Below, piece by piece: positions 1 through 5,919 of a DNA stretch of 10,189 bases. The stretch's first letter is position 1; each line of letters starts with the position of its first letter. This stretch comes from Duodenibacillus sp964509205 (lineage in GTDB: Bacteria > Pseudomonadota > Gammaproteobacteria > Burkholderiales > Burkholderiaceae_F), in assembly GCA_964509205.1 (NCBI GenBank), contig CAZDVW010000034.1, positions 1-10,189 of the forward strand, in the 5' to 3' direction. Under the pieces are notes generated by a model. The model worked only from the letters and a program-made list of their open reading frames with translations. It did no database searches and had not been told where the DNA came from. Position numbers and translations under genes: made by a program.

Positions 1-2
1 CC

Positions 3-299
3 ACCGGCGCGGTGCAGGTGTCCAGCGTTTCCATCACGGCCAAGAATGGTTGGACGCTGGTGCCGTATGATTCGGATATGTCTCACGCCAAGGTAGACAG
101 CAAGCAGCTTGGCTTCCGTATTCTGAACCATGAAACCGACAAAACCGGCAGCAGCGCAACGTTCGTTCCCGCTGCGCCATGGATAATTTCCGAAAAAGGA
201 AGCCTGACGCTTGACTATGATGCCGTGGTCAGCGCACTGTCTCAGCCGGTCACAAACGCCAATATTCTCTCCGTCCTGTTCGTAATTGAATGGGCATGA
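3..299 (+). CDS. 3' end of an unrecognised protein (start lies upstream)
   Basis: The reading frame is open from the first bases and ends in TGA at 297-299, so this is the C-terminal 98 residues of a longer gene. I do not recognise the family. The visible part has alternating short hydrophobic and polar stretches, consistent with beta structure (for example VSSVSITAKNGWTLVPY), and a hydrophobic end, LSVLFVIEWA. No catalytic motif, Cys pair or convincing membrane helix is visible. It ends 22 bases before the SSB-like gene and is probably in the same transcription unit. The GTG at 12-14 could be read as a start but has no ribosome site and the frame is open before it, so I treat it as internal. 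Confidence 0.6.
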   Translation, partial: TGAVQVSSVSITAKNGWTLVPYDSDMSHAKVDSKQLGFRILNHETDKTGSSATFVPAAPWIISEKGSLTLDYDAVVSALSQPVTNANILSVLFVIEWA

Positions 300-321
300 T
301 ACAAAGAAAGAAGGACTTACT

Positions 322-678
322 ATGCTTAAAATGATTGCCATCGGCAACCTGACGGGAGATCCCGTCCTCAAAACCAACGAAGAAACCGGCAAGCCGTATA
401 CCATCATGCGGATTGCCTCAGATCGCCGCTACAAATCTCCCGTGGGAGAAAAGCTGACCGACTTTATCTCCATCAAGGTGCGCGGCCAGCTTGTGGAACG
501 CTGTGTGGAGTTTGCGAGAAAGGGCTGCAAGATCGCAGCCAGCGGCGATTTTGAAACGATCACCTTTGCGGAAGAACCGGAGCGGCAGCCCAGCTTTCTG
601 CTCAAGGCAACCGAGGTGGAGTTTCTGTCTGCCCGCAAAGAGCTGGATGATGCCGCGGTGCTTTCCGCAGCGGCGTAA
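322..678 (+). CDS. Single-stranded DNA-binding protein-like (OB fold)
   Basis: The 118-aa product has an SSB-type beginning, MLKMIAIGNLTGDPVLK, equivalent to the 'N.v.liGrLt.dPelr' first strand of bacterial SSBs. It continues with an 'RIASDRRYK' strand and 'TDFISIKVRGQLVERCVEFARKG', matching the 'fi.vv.wgk.AE...yl.KG' part of the OB fold. A role would be coating single-stranded DNA during transfer or replication of the element. It is shorter than chromosomal SSB (about 140-180 aa) and lacks the acidic DDDIPF-type C-terminal tail that recruits partner proteins, ending instead in DDAAVLSAAA. ATG 322 is preferred over the in-frame ATG at 286 because AAGGA at 311-315 lies six bases before it and because homology begins there. 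A strong hairpin follows the stop codon. Confidence 0.8.
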   Translation: MLKMIAIGNLTGDPVLKTNEETGKPYTIMRIASDRRYKSPVGEKLTDFISIKVRGQLVERCVEFARKGCKIAASGDFETITFAEEPERQPSFLLKATEVEFLSARKELDDAAVLSAAA

Positions 679-687
679 TACACGGAG

Positions 688-715
688 CGGCCATCCCATG
701 GCGGGATGGCCGTTT
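688..715 (+). terminator. 10-bp perfect hairpin after the SSB-like gene; weak terminator or attenuator
   Basis: CGGCCATCCC (688-697) pairs perfectly with GGGATGGCCG (703-712) around a five-base loop. The stem starts ten bases after the SSB stop codon and is GC-rich, but only TTTA follows. It could therefore be a leaky terminator, an mRNA-stabilising 3' structure, or an attenuator between the SSB-like gene and the next gene, whose ribosome site begins about ten bases downstream. Confidence 0.4.
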
Positions 716-738
716 ATGGCAGGAAAGGAGTGCTTTGC

Positions 739-1179
739 ATGACGGCATATCTGGACAGGGATTGCGGCTACTCCGGCGTACCGGAAGATGCCGCCGCGGA
801 AATTTTGGAAATTTTAATGACGCAGCAGCAGATTTCCTCAGATGAGGTTGCACGGATTTTGAAGCGCTACGGTGTGCGTGGCGAACCGGAAGCGCTCCAG
901 AGCGCGTACCGCAAAAAGGTCGGACAGCGCCTGATCGCCAGCCTCCGCGATCCATACGGCAGGCGCGAGGTGTTCTCCACGGGCAGTACCTATGTTCTGG
1001 TGGACGGCTGTAACGATCAGAAAGCGCTGGAGCATATTCACAGGAAGTTGGATAAGGACATGGAAGCGGTAGATCAGGCGTCCAGCAAGATTGATAACCG
1101 CCTGCAGGTCTTGCAGCGCTTCTCACGCTATCGGAGAAATCCTGACAGCAAAGATCCGTCAAGCAGAAAGGAGAAGTAA
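739..1179 (+). CDS. Unrecognised 146-aa protein of the mobile element
   Basis: I do not recognise the family. The product is largely helical. Residues near 15-60 (AAAEILEILMTQQQISSDEVARILKRYGV) read like two helices of a possible helix-turn-helix, followed by a basic stretch (SAYRKKVGQRLIASLRDPYGRRE) and then a short beta-like part (VFSTGSTYVLVDG). The C-terminal half is charged and may form a coiled coil (ALEHIHRKLDKDMEAVDQASSKIDNRLQ), and the end is very basic. A DNA-associated role is plausible but inferred. ATG 739 is chosen because AAGGAG (724-729) lies nine bases upstream; the ATG at 706 sits inside the hairpin and has no ribosome site. The stop codon is one base before the ParM-like start, so the two genes are probably co-translated. 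Confidence 0.7.
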   Translation: MTAYLDRDCGYSGVPEDAAAEILEILMTQQQISSDEVARILKRYGVRGEPEALQSAYRKKVGQRLIASLRDPYGRREVFSTGSTYVLVDGCNDQKALEHIHRKLDKDMEAVDQASSKIDNRLQVLQRFSRYRRNPDSKDPSSRKEK

Positions 1180-1180
1180 A

Positions 1181-2104
1181 ATGACACAGGCCATTACCAT
1201 TGGCGTAGATCATGGCTATGCAGCTATGAAAACCGCGCATTTTTCGTTTCCGTCCGGGTTAGCAGAATATGCGCATGAGCCATATACCAAGAAAAACGTC
1301 CTCCGCTGCGGCGGGCGTTACTATGTGATCGGCAGCGGACGTCAGCCGCTTCAAAAGGACAAGACAGTGGATGATAATTACTATCTTCTGACGCTTGCCG
1401 CCATCGCCAGAGAAATTGCGTACCGGGACGCGTCTGCCAAAGCGTCCGTGATCCTTGCGGCAGGTTTGCCGCTGACGAGCTTCGGGCGGGAGAAAAACGC
1501 ATTCCGAACCTATCTGCTGCGAGATGGCAAACCGGTCTGTTTTTCCTACGAAGGGATTTCGTATGAGATCTGTGTGCAGGACGTGAAGCTGTTCCCACAG
1601 GGATATGCCGCTATTTTGCAGCACAGCGATCTTCTGAACGAACCGTCCGTCATTCTCGCAGACATTGGCGGGTGGACGGTGGACGTCATGCGGCTGGATA
1701 ACCGCATTCCGAACGCGGCATCCTGCCGCAGTCTGGAGCTTGGTATGATCCGCTGTCTGGATGAGATCGCAGAGCAGGTGCGCCGGAATCTGAGCTTGTC
1801 TCTGACCAGCGTGCAGATCGAAGCGGCCCTGCGCGGAACGCCGGACAGCATGGACGAGCGTGTCAAGGCCATCGTCCAGCGGGAAGCAGGACTTTATGCG
1901 AGGAAAATTCTCTCGGCCATTGCCGAAACAGGACTGGACTGCCGCGCCATGCCGGTTGTATTTCTTGGCGGCGGTGCGGGGCTTATGAAACGGTATCTGC
2001 CAACGAACAGCGTTTTGCGGCCCATCATTCTGGATGATGACAAATTAAACGCGCAGGCATACGAACGGCTGGCCGGGCAGATGGAAGGCCGCACAGAATC
2101 ATAA
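1181..2104 (+). CDS. parM: Actin-like plasmid segregation ATPase (ParM/StbA family)
   Basis: The 307-aa product carries the actin/Hsp70 ATPase signatures in order: phosphate-1 loop ITIGVDHGYAAMKT (residues 5-18, Asp10 in the metal/nucleotide position), phosphate-2 loop ILADIGGWTVDVM (residues 158-170, Asp161 and Asp168), and adenosine motif VVFLGGGAGLM (residues 259-269). This is the arrangement of ParM/StbA filament-forming motors, which push sister plasmids apart when capped by a ParR-parC complex; the length is close to the family's usual 300-350. ATG 1181 follows a strong AAAGGAG site and begins one base after the preceding stop. An in-frame ATG at 1091 lies inside the preceding gene and is rejected. 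Downstream come DUF4314 and a small candidate ParR. No parC-like repeat array is visible immediately upstream because that DNA is coding. Confidence 0.87.
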   Translation: MTQAITIGVDHGYAAMKTAHFSFPSGLAEYAHEPYTKKNVLRCGGRYYVIGSGRQPLQKDKTVDDNYYLLTLAAIAREIAYRDASAKASVILAAGLPLTSFGREKNAFRTYLLRDGKPVCFSYEGISYEICVQDVKLFPQGYAAILQHSDLLNEPSVILADIGGWTVDVMRLDNRIPNAASCRSLELGMIRCLDEIAEQVRRNLSLSLTSVQIEAALRGTPDSMDERVKAIVQREAGLYARKILSAIAETGLDCRAMPVVFLGGGAGLMKRYLPTNSVLRPIILDDDKLNAQAYERLAGQMEGRTES

Positions 2105-2122
2105 ACCGAAGGAGAAAGAAGA

Positions 2123-2368
2123 ATGTTTCCAAACGAGCAGTACGTTAAACGTATCAAAAAAAGGTATCCGGTTGGGGCAAGAATCGTACTGGAATCCATG
2201 GATGATCCGCAGGCTGTTCCGCCCGGGACGAACGGAATTGTTCAGTTTGTAGATGACATTGGTAGTCTCCACTGTCACTGGGATAATGGCAGATCATTAG
2301 CAGTCATCCCCAGTAAGGATTCCTTCCGCATCATTGTCGGCCATAACCGCGATGATGCTGTGAGATGA
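2123..2368 (+). CDS. DUF4314-family small protein
   Basis: The 81-aa product matches the DUF4314 pattern as I know it: an N-terminal basic helix, then YPVGARIVLESMDDPQAVPPGTNGIVQFVDDIGSLHCHWDNGRSLAVIPSKDSFRII. The 'G.rI.L..M.Dp.ap.PGT.G.V..VDD.G.i.v.WDnG..LaliPg.D.fr' periodicity suggests a small SH3-like beta barrel. Molecular function is unknown. Members are common on Clostridial plasmids and conjugative elements beside ParM-type segregation genes and methyltransferases. A GGAG site (2111-2114) precedes the ATG. The stop overlaps the next start by four bases (ATGA at 2365-2368), so translation of the two is probably coupled. Confidence 0.8.
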   Translation: MFPNEQYVKRIKKRYPVGARIVLESMDDPQAVPPGTNGIVQFVDDIGSLHCHWDNGRSLAVIPSKDSFRIIVGHNRDDAVR

Positions 2369-2685
2369 ATCATCCCGCACGGCGCTTTGGTGCAACGCTG
2401 TATCTTAACAATCCGCTGCACCGGCAGGCATGGGAAATCCTGTCCGCAGTTCCGGCCGGACAGAGGACAAACTGGCTGTGTCTTGCCCTCTGCCAGCAGG
2501 CGCAGCGAGAACAGTTCCTGCGGGATATGGAAGCTGGCATCCGCAAGGCGCTGGGAAGCAGTTCTTATTCCATAAATACATCGCAGCCGCAGAAAACCGA
2601 GCGCGTAAACGATGACGTTCTCGGTTTTTTGCGCGCTTTGCAGGAAGAAGGTGAAGAAAGAGAAACGAATGATCCGATATTTTGA
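2365..2685 (+). CDS. Putative ParR-like segregation adaptor
   Basis: The 106-aa product begins ARRFGATLYLNNPLHRQAWEILSAVPAGQRTNWLCLALCQ. This resembles a ribbon-helix-helix start (a short beta strand, RFGATLYL, followed by two helices), as found in ParR proteins. A polar linker (SSSYSINTSQPQKTER) then leads to an acidic C-terminal helix, NDDVLGFLRALQEEGEE. That layout suits ParR, whose N-terminus binds parC and whose acidic tail engages the ParM filament. The assignment rests on architecture and position two genes after the ParM-like gene; I see no diagnostic motif, so 'small RHH-like protein' is the safe reading. It starts by ATGA overlap with DUF4314 and its 3' end overlaps the methyltransferase start by 17 bases. 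A terminator-like hairpin lies inside its coding sequence. Confidence 0.5.
   Translation: MNHPARRFGATLYLNNPLHRQAWEILSAVPAGQRTNWLCLALCQQAQREQFLRDMEAGIRKALGSSSYSINTSQPQKTERVNDDVLGFLRALQEEGEERETNDPIF
2593..2630 (+). terminator. Terminator-like hairpin inside the ParR-like coding region
   Basis: AAAACCGAG (2593-2601) pairs perfectly with CTCGGTTTT (2620-2628). An inner AACG/CGTT stem (2608-2611 with 2616-2619) lies around ATGA, with a six-base bulge on the 5' side. The T run 2625-2630 overlaps the right arm. This is the shape of an intrinsic terminator, and the A-rich left flank would let it work on the other strand too. It lies within codons for QKTERVNDDVLGF of the upstream gene and 39 bases before the methyltransferase start, so it would reduce transcription into the methyltransferase. 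Function is unproven. Confidence 0.35.
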
Positions 2686-3814
2686 TATGTTCGCGGGCGT
2701 TGGCGGCTTTCGGGCAGGCTTAGATCGGGCAGGCGGATTTCAGTGTGTCGGTCACTGCGAGATCGACAAATATGCGGACGCCAGTTACCGGGCGATCCAC
2801 AACATCCGAAAGGAGGAAGTCTATCATGCAGACGCCAGAAGCATCCCCCCAGAGCAGCTCCCCGACTTTGATCTCCTGTGCGGCGGATTCCCCTGTCAGG
2901 CATTTTCTACGGCTGGCAGGCGAAAAGGATTTGAAGATGCAAGAGGTACTCTCTTCTTTGAGCTGGCCCGCGTGGCTGAAGCCAAGCGACCGGCGTATCT
3001 TTTCCTTGAAAACGTCCCAGGGCTGCTGTCGCATGACGGCGGCCGGACATTTGCTGCCATCCTCTCCACGCTTTATGACATGGGGTATCATGTCGAATGG
3101 ACTGTGCTTAACAGCAAACATTTCCGAGTGCCGCAGTCAAGAAAGCGGCTGTTCCTTATCGGATATCTTGATCCCCGATGCGCCGGAAAAATACTTCCTG
3201 TCTTCGGAGCAGGTGCAGAAGCTCGTGTACAAGCCACCGGAGAATTGCAAAGCTCCTGTGTCTGCGACGCGAAAGGCGTAGCTTGTATGCAGACCTCAAG
3301 TGCAGGCGGGACTGGCAGCAAGACCGGTCTTTATTTTATCGATCTGACAAAGGGCGATCCGAAAATCACAACAACTGCCCGCTGCCTGAACACCCGGCAG
3401 GACGGTTCGCTTACCAATTTCAAAGGTCAGAACTCCGGTGTGCTTTATATCAAAGAAGCCACAAAGAAGGGTTTCAAGGAAGCACATGAAGGCGATTCCG
3501 TTGACCTTGGGTTTGCAGGCAGTAATACGCGCAGGGGGCGTGTGTTTGAAAATGTCGCGCATACTGTGGATACCGCCAATACACACGGCATTGTCATGGG
3601 CGGCGGAAGAATCCGCAGGCTGATGCCGCGGGAGTGTTTCCGACTGCAAGGATTCAGCGAAGAACAGATCGACAAAATCCTCGCTATCAACTCCGATGCG
3701 CAGGCGTATAAGCAGGCAGGCAATGGCGTGACCGTGACGGTCATAGAAGCCATTGGCCGACGCATCCGCGCTGCGGATGCTATGCTGCACAGAAGCGGGA
3801 GCGATGCCGAATGA
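2669..3814 (+). CDS. DNA (cytosine-5-)-methyltransferase
   Basis: This 381-aa enzyme would transfer a methyl group from SAM to C5 of cytosine in a specific DNA site. The canonical motifs appear in order: I, DMFAGVGGFRAG (6-17, SAM binding); IV, GGFPCQAFSTAG (72-83, catalytic Cys76); VI, LFLENVPG (111-118); VIII, QSRKRLFLIG (156-165); a target-recognition region of about 150 residues with TRRGRVFENVAHTVDT (287-302); IX, RRLMPRECFRLQGF (316-329); and X, AYKQAGNGVTVTVIEAI (346-362). It resembles the solitary C5 methyltransferases of phages and conjugative elements. ATG 2669 matches the family's N-terminus; its ribosome site is only a GA-rich tract, so it probably depends on coupling to the upstream gene, which it overlaps. 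No restriction endonuclease is adjacent. Its TGA overlaps the amidoligase ATG. Confidence 0.92.
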   Translation: MIRYFDMFAGVGGFRAGLDRAGGFQCVGHCEIDKYADASYRAIHNIRKEEVYHADARSIPPEQLPDFDLLCGGFPCQAFSTAGRRKGFEDARGTLFFELARVAEAKRPAYLFLENVPGLLSHDGGRTFAAILSTLYDMGYHVEWTVLNSKHFRVPQSRKRLFLIGYLDPRCAGKILPVFGAGAEARVQATGELQSSCVCDAKGVACMQTSSAGGTGSKTGLYFIDLTKGDPKITTTARCLNTRQDGSLTNFKGQNSGVLYIKEATKKGFKEAHEGDSVDLGFAGSNTRRGRVFENVAHTVDTANTHGIVMGGGRIRRLMPRECFRLQGFSEEQIDKILAINSDAQAYKQAGNGVTVTVIEAIGRRIRAADAMLHRSGSDAE

Positions 3815-4776
3815 TCGGAATCAAAGATCAGTGCTTTGGTGTAGAGATCGAATTGACCGGCATCACACGGGAAGAAGCGGCAAAGGCACTTGCGGCGTAT
3901 TTTGAAACAACGCCGCAGCATTCCGGCGATCGCTATGACAGTTGGTTTGTAACGGATCGTGAAGGCAAGCAGTGGCGCATCATGAGTGACGGCAGCATCC
4001 AGACTGAACAGAAAGATGGTGCGCGGTATCGCAGAACCACTGATCCACGATACTGTGTGGAAATGGTGACGCCAAAGCTCACGTATGATGAAATGGAGAA
4101 GTTTCAGGAGTGTGTGCGCCGCATCCGCTTGGCAGGTGGGAAGGTCAACAATTCCTGCGGTCTGCACGTCCATGTGGATGCAGCCAACCACAACCGCCAG
4201 AGTCTCAAAAATCTGCTCAGTATCATGTACTCCAAAGAAGATATGCTGTTCAAGGCGCTCCAGACAGATCCAGCGCGCATCAGCCGATGGTGTCAGCGAG
4301 TGCGCGAACCCATGCTGCAGCGGGCAAGGCGGCTGTCCAATGAACCGACCAGAGATCTGACACAGTTGGAACAAATCTGGTATGACGGTTCGGTCTCCTC
4401 GCATGAGCATTACAACTGGACGCGCTATTATGCGCTGAATCTGCACTCTGTTTTTTATCGCGGCACGATTGAATGGCGGTGTTTCAACTCTACACTCCAC
4501 GCGGGGCGGGCAAAAGCGTATGTCAACCTGTGCCTTGCCATGTCTGCGCAGGCAATTTCGCAGCGCAGCACCGTCATGCGCAAGACGGTCAGCGACAACG
4601 AGCTGTTTACGTTCCGTGTCTGGCTGGTACGAATGGGCCTCAACGGCGATAAATTTAAGAATACGCGCGATCACCTGCTTGCCAATCTGGAGGGCGACCG
4701 CGCTTGGCGATATGACAAGGACTGCTATGCAAGCAGCCACAAAAACCGAACATCTCAGCAGGAACATGAGAGGTGA
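3811..4776 (+). CDS. Putative amidoligase (Amidoligase_2, glutamine-synthetase-like COOH-NH2 ligase fold)
   Basis: The 321-aa product matches the Amidoligase_2 family, predicted ATP-dependent enzymes that join a carboxylate to an amine, related in fold to gamma-glutamylcysteine and glutamine synthetases. Visible signatures are FGVEIEL (9-15, metal-binding glutamates 12 and 14), WRIMSDGSI (55-63), VEMVTPKL (83-90), SCGLHVHVD (115-123, His119 and His121) and GTIEWRCFNSTLHAGR (218-233, Glu221 and Arg223). These correspond to the metal and nucleotide contacts expected for the fold. The substrate is unknown. Members are known from phages and mobile elements, often with a gamma-glutamylcyclotransferase-like gene, as here. 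The start overlaps the methyltransferase stop as ATGA. The C-terminus, SSHKNRTSQQEHER, is polar and ends in the HER motif shared with nearby gene ends. Confidence 0.8.
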   Translation: MIGIKDQCFGVEIELTGITREEAAKALAAYFETTPQHSGDRYDSWFVTDREGKQWRIMSDGSIQTEQKDGARYRRTTDPRYCVEMVTPKLTYDEMEKFQECVRRIRLAGGKVNNSCGLHVHVDAANHNRQSLKNLLSIMYSKEDMLFKALQTDPARISRWCQRVREPMLQRARRLSNEPTRDLTQLEQIWYDGSVSSHEHYNWTRYYALNLHSVFYRGTIEWRCFNSTLHAGRAKAYVNLCLAMSAQAISQRSTVMRKTVSDNELFTFRVWLVRMGLNGDKFKNTRDHLLANLEGDRAWRYDKDCYASSHKNRTSQQEHER

Positions 4777-4780
4777 CAGA

Positions 4781-5029
4781 ATGAGAATTTATATTGAAGA
4801 ATCTACATACGAAGGTGCGCCCATTGAAATTTTAACCCAGCTCCGCGCCATGCATTTTGATGCGGACACATTCGACGGAACAGAAGGCTACATCCGCTAT
4901 ATGCAGAACACGATCCGCCGCATGACGGAGCAGCCCTGCGAGCTGCCGGAGGGCAGTACGGAAGAACGTGCAGCCGCACTCATTCGTGTGCTGGGTGAGA
5001 TCGGCGCGTTGGAACTGCTGGAGGAATGA
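4781..5029 (+). CDS. Unrecognised 82-aa acidic protein between amidoligase and cyclotransferase
   Basis: I do not recognise this family. The product starts with a beta-like MRIYIEEST, then EGAPIEILTQLRAMHFDADTFDGTEGYIRYMQNTIRRMTEQP and an acidic helical end, TEERAAALIRVLGEIGALELLEE. It is net acidic and has no cysteine except one (QPCELP), and no signal peptide. Small size and position between two amide-bond enzymes suggest a partner or substrate carrier, which is inference only. ATG 4781 is chosen because AGAGG (4769-4773) lies seven bases upstream. An in-frame ATG at 4766, overlapping the amidoligase stop, would add MRGDR, but its nearest AGGA is only two bases away. The stop region overlaps the next gene's ribosome site. 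Confidence 0.7.
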   Translation: MRIYIEESTYEGAPIEILTQLRAMHFDADTFDGTEGYIRYMQNTIRRMTEQPCELPEGSTEERAAALIRVLGEIGALELLEE

Positions 5030-5031
5030 CA

Positions 5032-5544
5032 ATGGAAAGACCACTGTATTTTGCCTATGGCAGCAACATCAACCTTGACCAGATGCGCTATCGCTGTCCG
5101 GATGCCTCTGTACGTGGGCAGGCTGTGTTGGATGGCTACGAACTGCGCTTTCGCGGAAGCGGTGTGGCAACGGTAGAACCCAGGAAAGGTGCCTGCGTCT
5201 ACGGCCTTTTGTGGGAACTGACTGAAAAATGTGAAGCATCTCTCGACCGTTATGAAGGTTACCCCCACCTGTATATCAAGCAGACACTGGACGTCCGGAC
5301 ATTTGACGGACGGCAGATTCCGGTCATGGCATACGTCATGAACCCGGAGCTGCACCTGAAGCCCTCGCTTCCGCCAAGAGAATATTATCTCGGCATTAAG
5401 AATGGGTATGAGCAGAACGGATTGCCGGTTGGATGCCTGAAATACGCATTCAAGAACTGCCTCAAAGAGTGCGGCGTAGAACCATATTCCAAGAAACCGC
5501 AGACCAAACAGCCACAGAAAAAGGAGAAAAGTTATGAGCGATAA
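5032..5544 (+). CDS. Gamma-glutamylcyclotransferase-like protein (GGCT/AIG2 fold)
   Basis: The 170-aa protein begins PLYFAYGSNINLDQM, where YGSN (9-12) is the GGCT-family signature loop. It then has the 'VYGLLWELT' strand and LDRYEGYP (71-78), whose Glu75 occupies the catalytic acid/base position. Enzymes of this fold release 5-oxoproline from gamma-glutamyl amines. Beside an amidoligase the likely role is removing, or proofreading, the bond the ligase makes; this is inferred from context. Residues 145-170 form a Lys/Gln-rich tail (SKKPQTKQPQKKEKSYER) beyond the usual domain. ATG 5032 is chosen over ATG 5026 because GGAGG (5020-5024) is seven bases before 5032 but only one base before 5026. 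The 3' end overlaps the next gene by 11 bases (ATGAGCGATAA). Confidence 0.85.
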   Translation: MERPLYFAYGSNINLDQMRYRCPDASVRGQAVLDGYELRFRGSGVATVEPRKGACVYGLLWELTEKCEASLDRYEGYPHLYIKQTLDVRTFDGRQIPVMAYVMNPELHLKPSLPPREYYLGIKNGYEQNGLPVGCLKYAFKNCLKECGVEPYSKKPQTKQPQKKEKSYER

Positions 5545-5797
5545 TCCGGAGAAGCCGTCCTGTCCGCTGATCGGGCAGGACGGCAATATTTTTAACCTTG
5601 TCGGCATTGCAGCCAGCACGTTGCGGGAGGCCGGACTGCGGGATCAGGCAAAGGAACTCACACAGCGTATCCTCGGCGGCGAGTGCCGCAGCTACGGCGA
5701 AGCGCTGTGCCTGATTGGAGAGTATGTAGAAATTACGGATGTTCACGATCATTGCAGAAACAGGCCGGCGAAGGTGAAACACGACTATGAACGATAA
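5534..5797 (+). CDS. Unrecognised 87-aa protein, 'CPLIGQDGNIFNLVGIA' type
   Basis: The product opens MSDNPEKPSCPLIGQDGNIF, followed by NLVGIAASTLREAGLRDQAKELTQRIL, two short helices, then CRSYGEALCLIGEYVEIT and a polar tail ending KHDYER. I recall similar small proteins scattered on Firmicutes plasmids and phages but know no function and no named domain, so none is claimed. It has four cysteines (one each in SCPL, ECRS, LCLI and DHCR) without a clean zinc-finger spacing. The ATG follows a strong AAAGGAG (5522-5528) and overlaps the end of the cyclotransferase gene by 11 bases. Its own 3' end overlaps the next micro-ORF by 11 bases, with almost the same overlap sequence. Confidence 0.7.
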   Translation: MSDNPEKPSCPLIGQDGNIFNLVGIAASTLREAGLRDQAKELTQRILGGECRSYGEALCLIGEYVEITDVHDHCRNRPAKVKHDYER

Positions 5798-5918
5798 ATC
5801 CCTATGCGTTCATGTGGTAGACCGCACCAGAGAATCGTATGTCAGGAAGCTGCTTGTCATGCAGCATGGCAAGGTGATGAATTGTCCGAAGAAAGGAGCG
5901 CAAGCACATGAGAGATAA
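5787..5918 (+). CDS. 43-aa micro-ORF bridging to the SAM synthetase gene
   Basis: This short frame (MNDKSLCVHVVDRTRESYVRK...) spans the whole gap between the 87-aa gene and metK. It overlaps the former by 11 bases (ATGAACGATAA) and the latter by 11 bases (ATGAGAGATAA). A weak AAGGTG site lies ten bases upstream of its ATG. Exact coverage of the gap, the repeated overlap design and its AHER C-terminus favour translation. It may be a real small protein or chiefly a coupling device that carries ribosomes to metK. It is basic, with two cysteines (LCV and NCPKK), and no family is recognised. Confidence 0.5.
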   Translation: MNDKSLCVHVVDRTRESYVRKLLVMQHGKVMNCPKKGAQAHER

Positions 5919-5919
5919 G
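5891..5919 (+). repeat. Ribosome-site/start/stop junction repeat, copy 1 (metK start)
   Basis: A 29-base block runs from GAAAGGAGC through ATGAGAGATAA. It matches 23 of 29 positions, without gaps, with 8273-8301 at the second methyltransferase start. It contains the ribosome site, the new start and the upstream gene's stop. Related but more diverged versions are at 5534-5544 and 5787-5797. Confidence 0.7.

Noticed and set aside
1091..1180. Upstream ATG for the ParM-like gene.
   Set aside because: It falls within the previous gene and adds 30 residues before the phosphate-1 strand; AAAGGAG precedes ATG 1181.
602..1240. A 212-codon minus-strand frame opposite the SSB-like end and the 146-aa gene.
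   Set aside because: The product is Cys/Arg/Pro-rich and low in complexity, typical of a shadow frame, and it crosses a hairpin and several + strand starts.
2612..2668. Upstream ATG start for the C5 methyltransferase at 2612.
   Set aside because: It lies inside the terminator-like hairpin, has no ribosome site, and adds residues before the conserved MIRYFDMFAGVGG start.
3445..4767. A 440-codon open frame on the minus strand opposite the methyltransferase end and amidoligase.
   Set aside because: It lies antisense to two genes with clear motifs in register, its translation shows no recognisable domain, and no ribosome site supports it; GC-rich third positions of the + genes explain the lack of stops.
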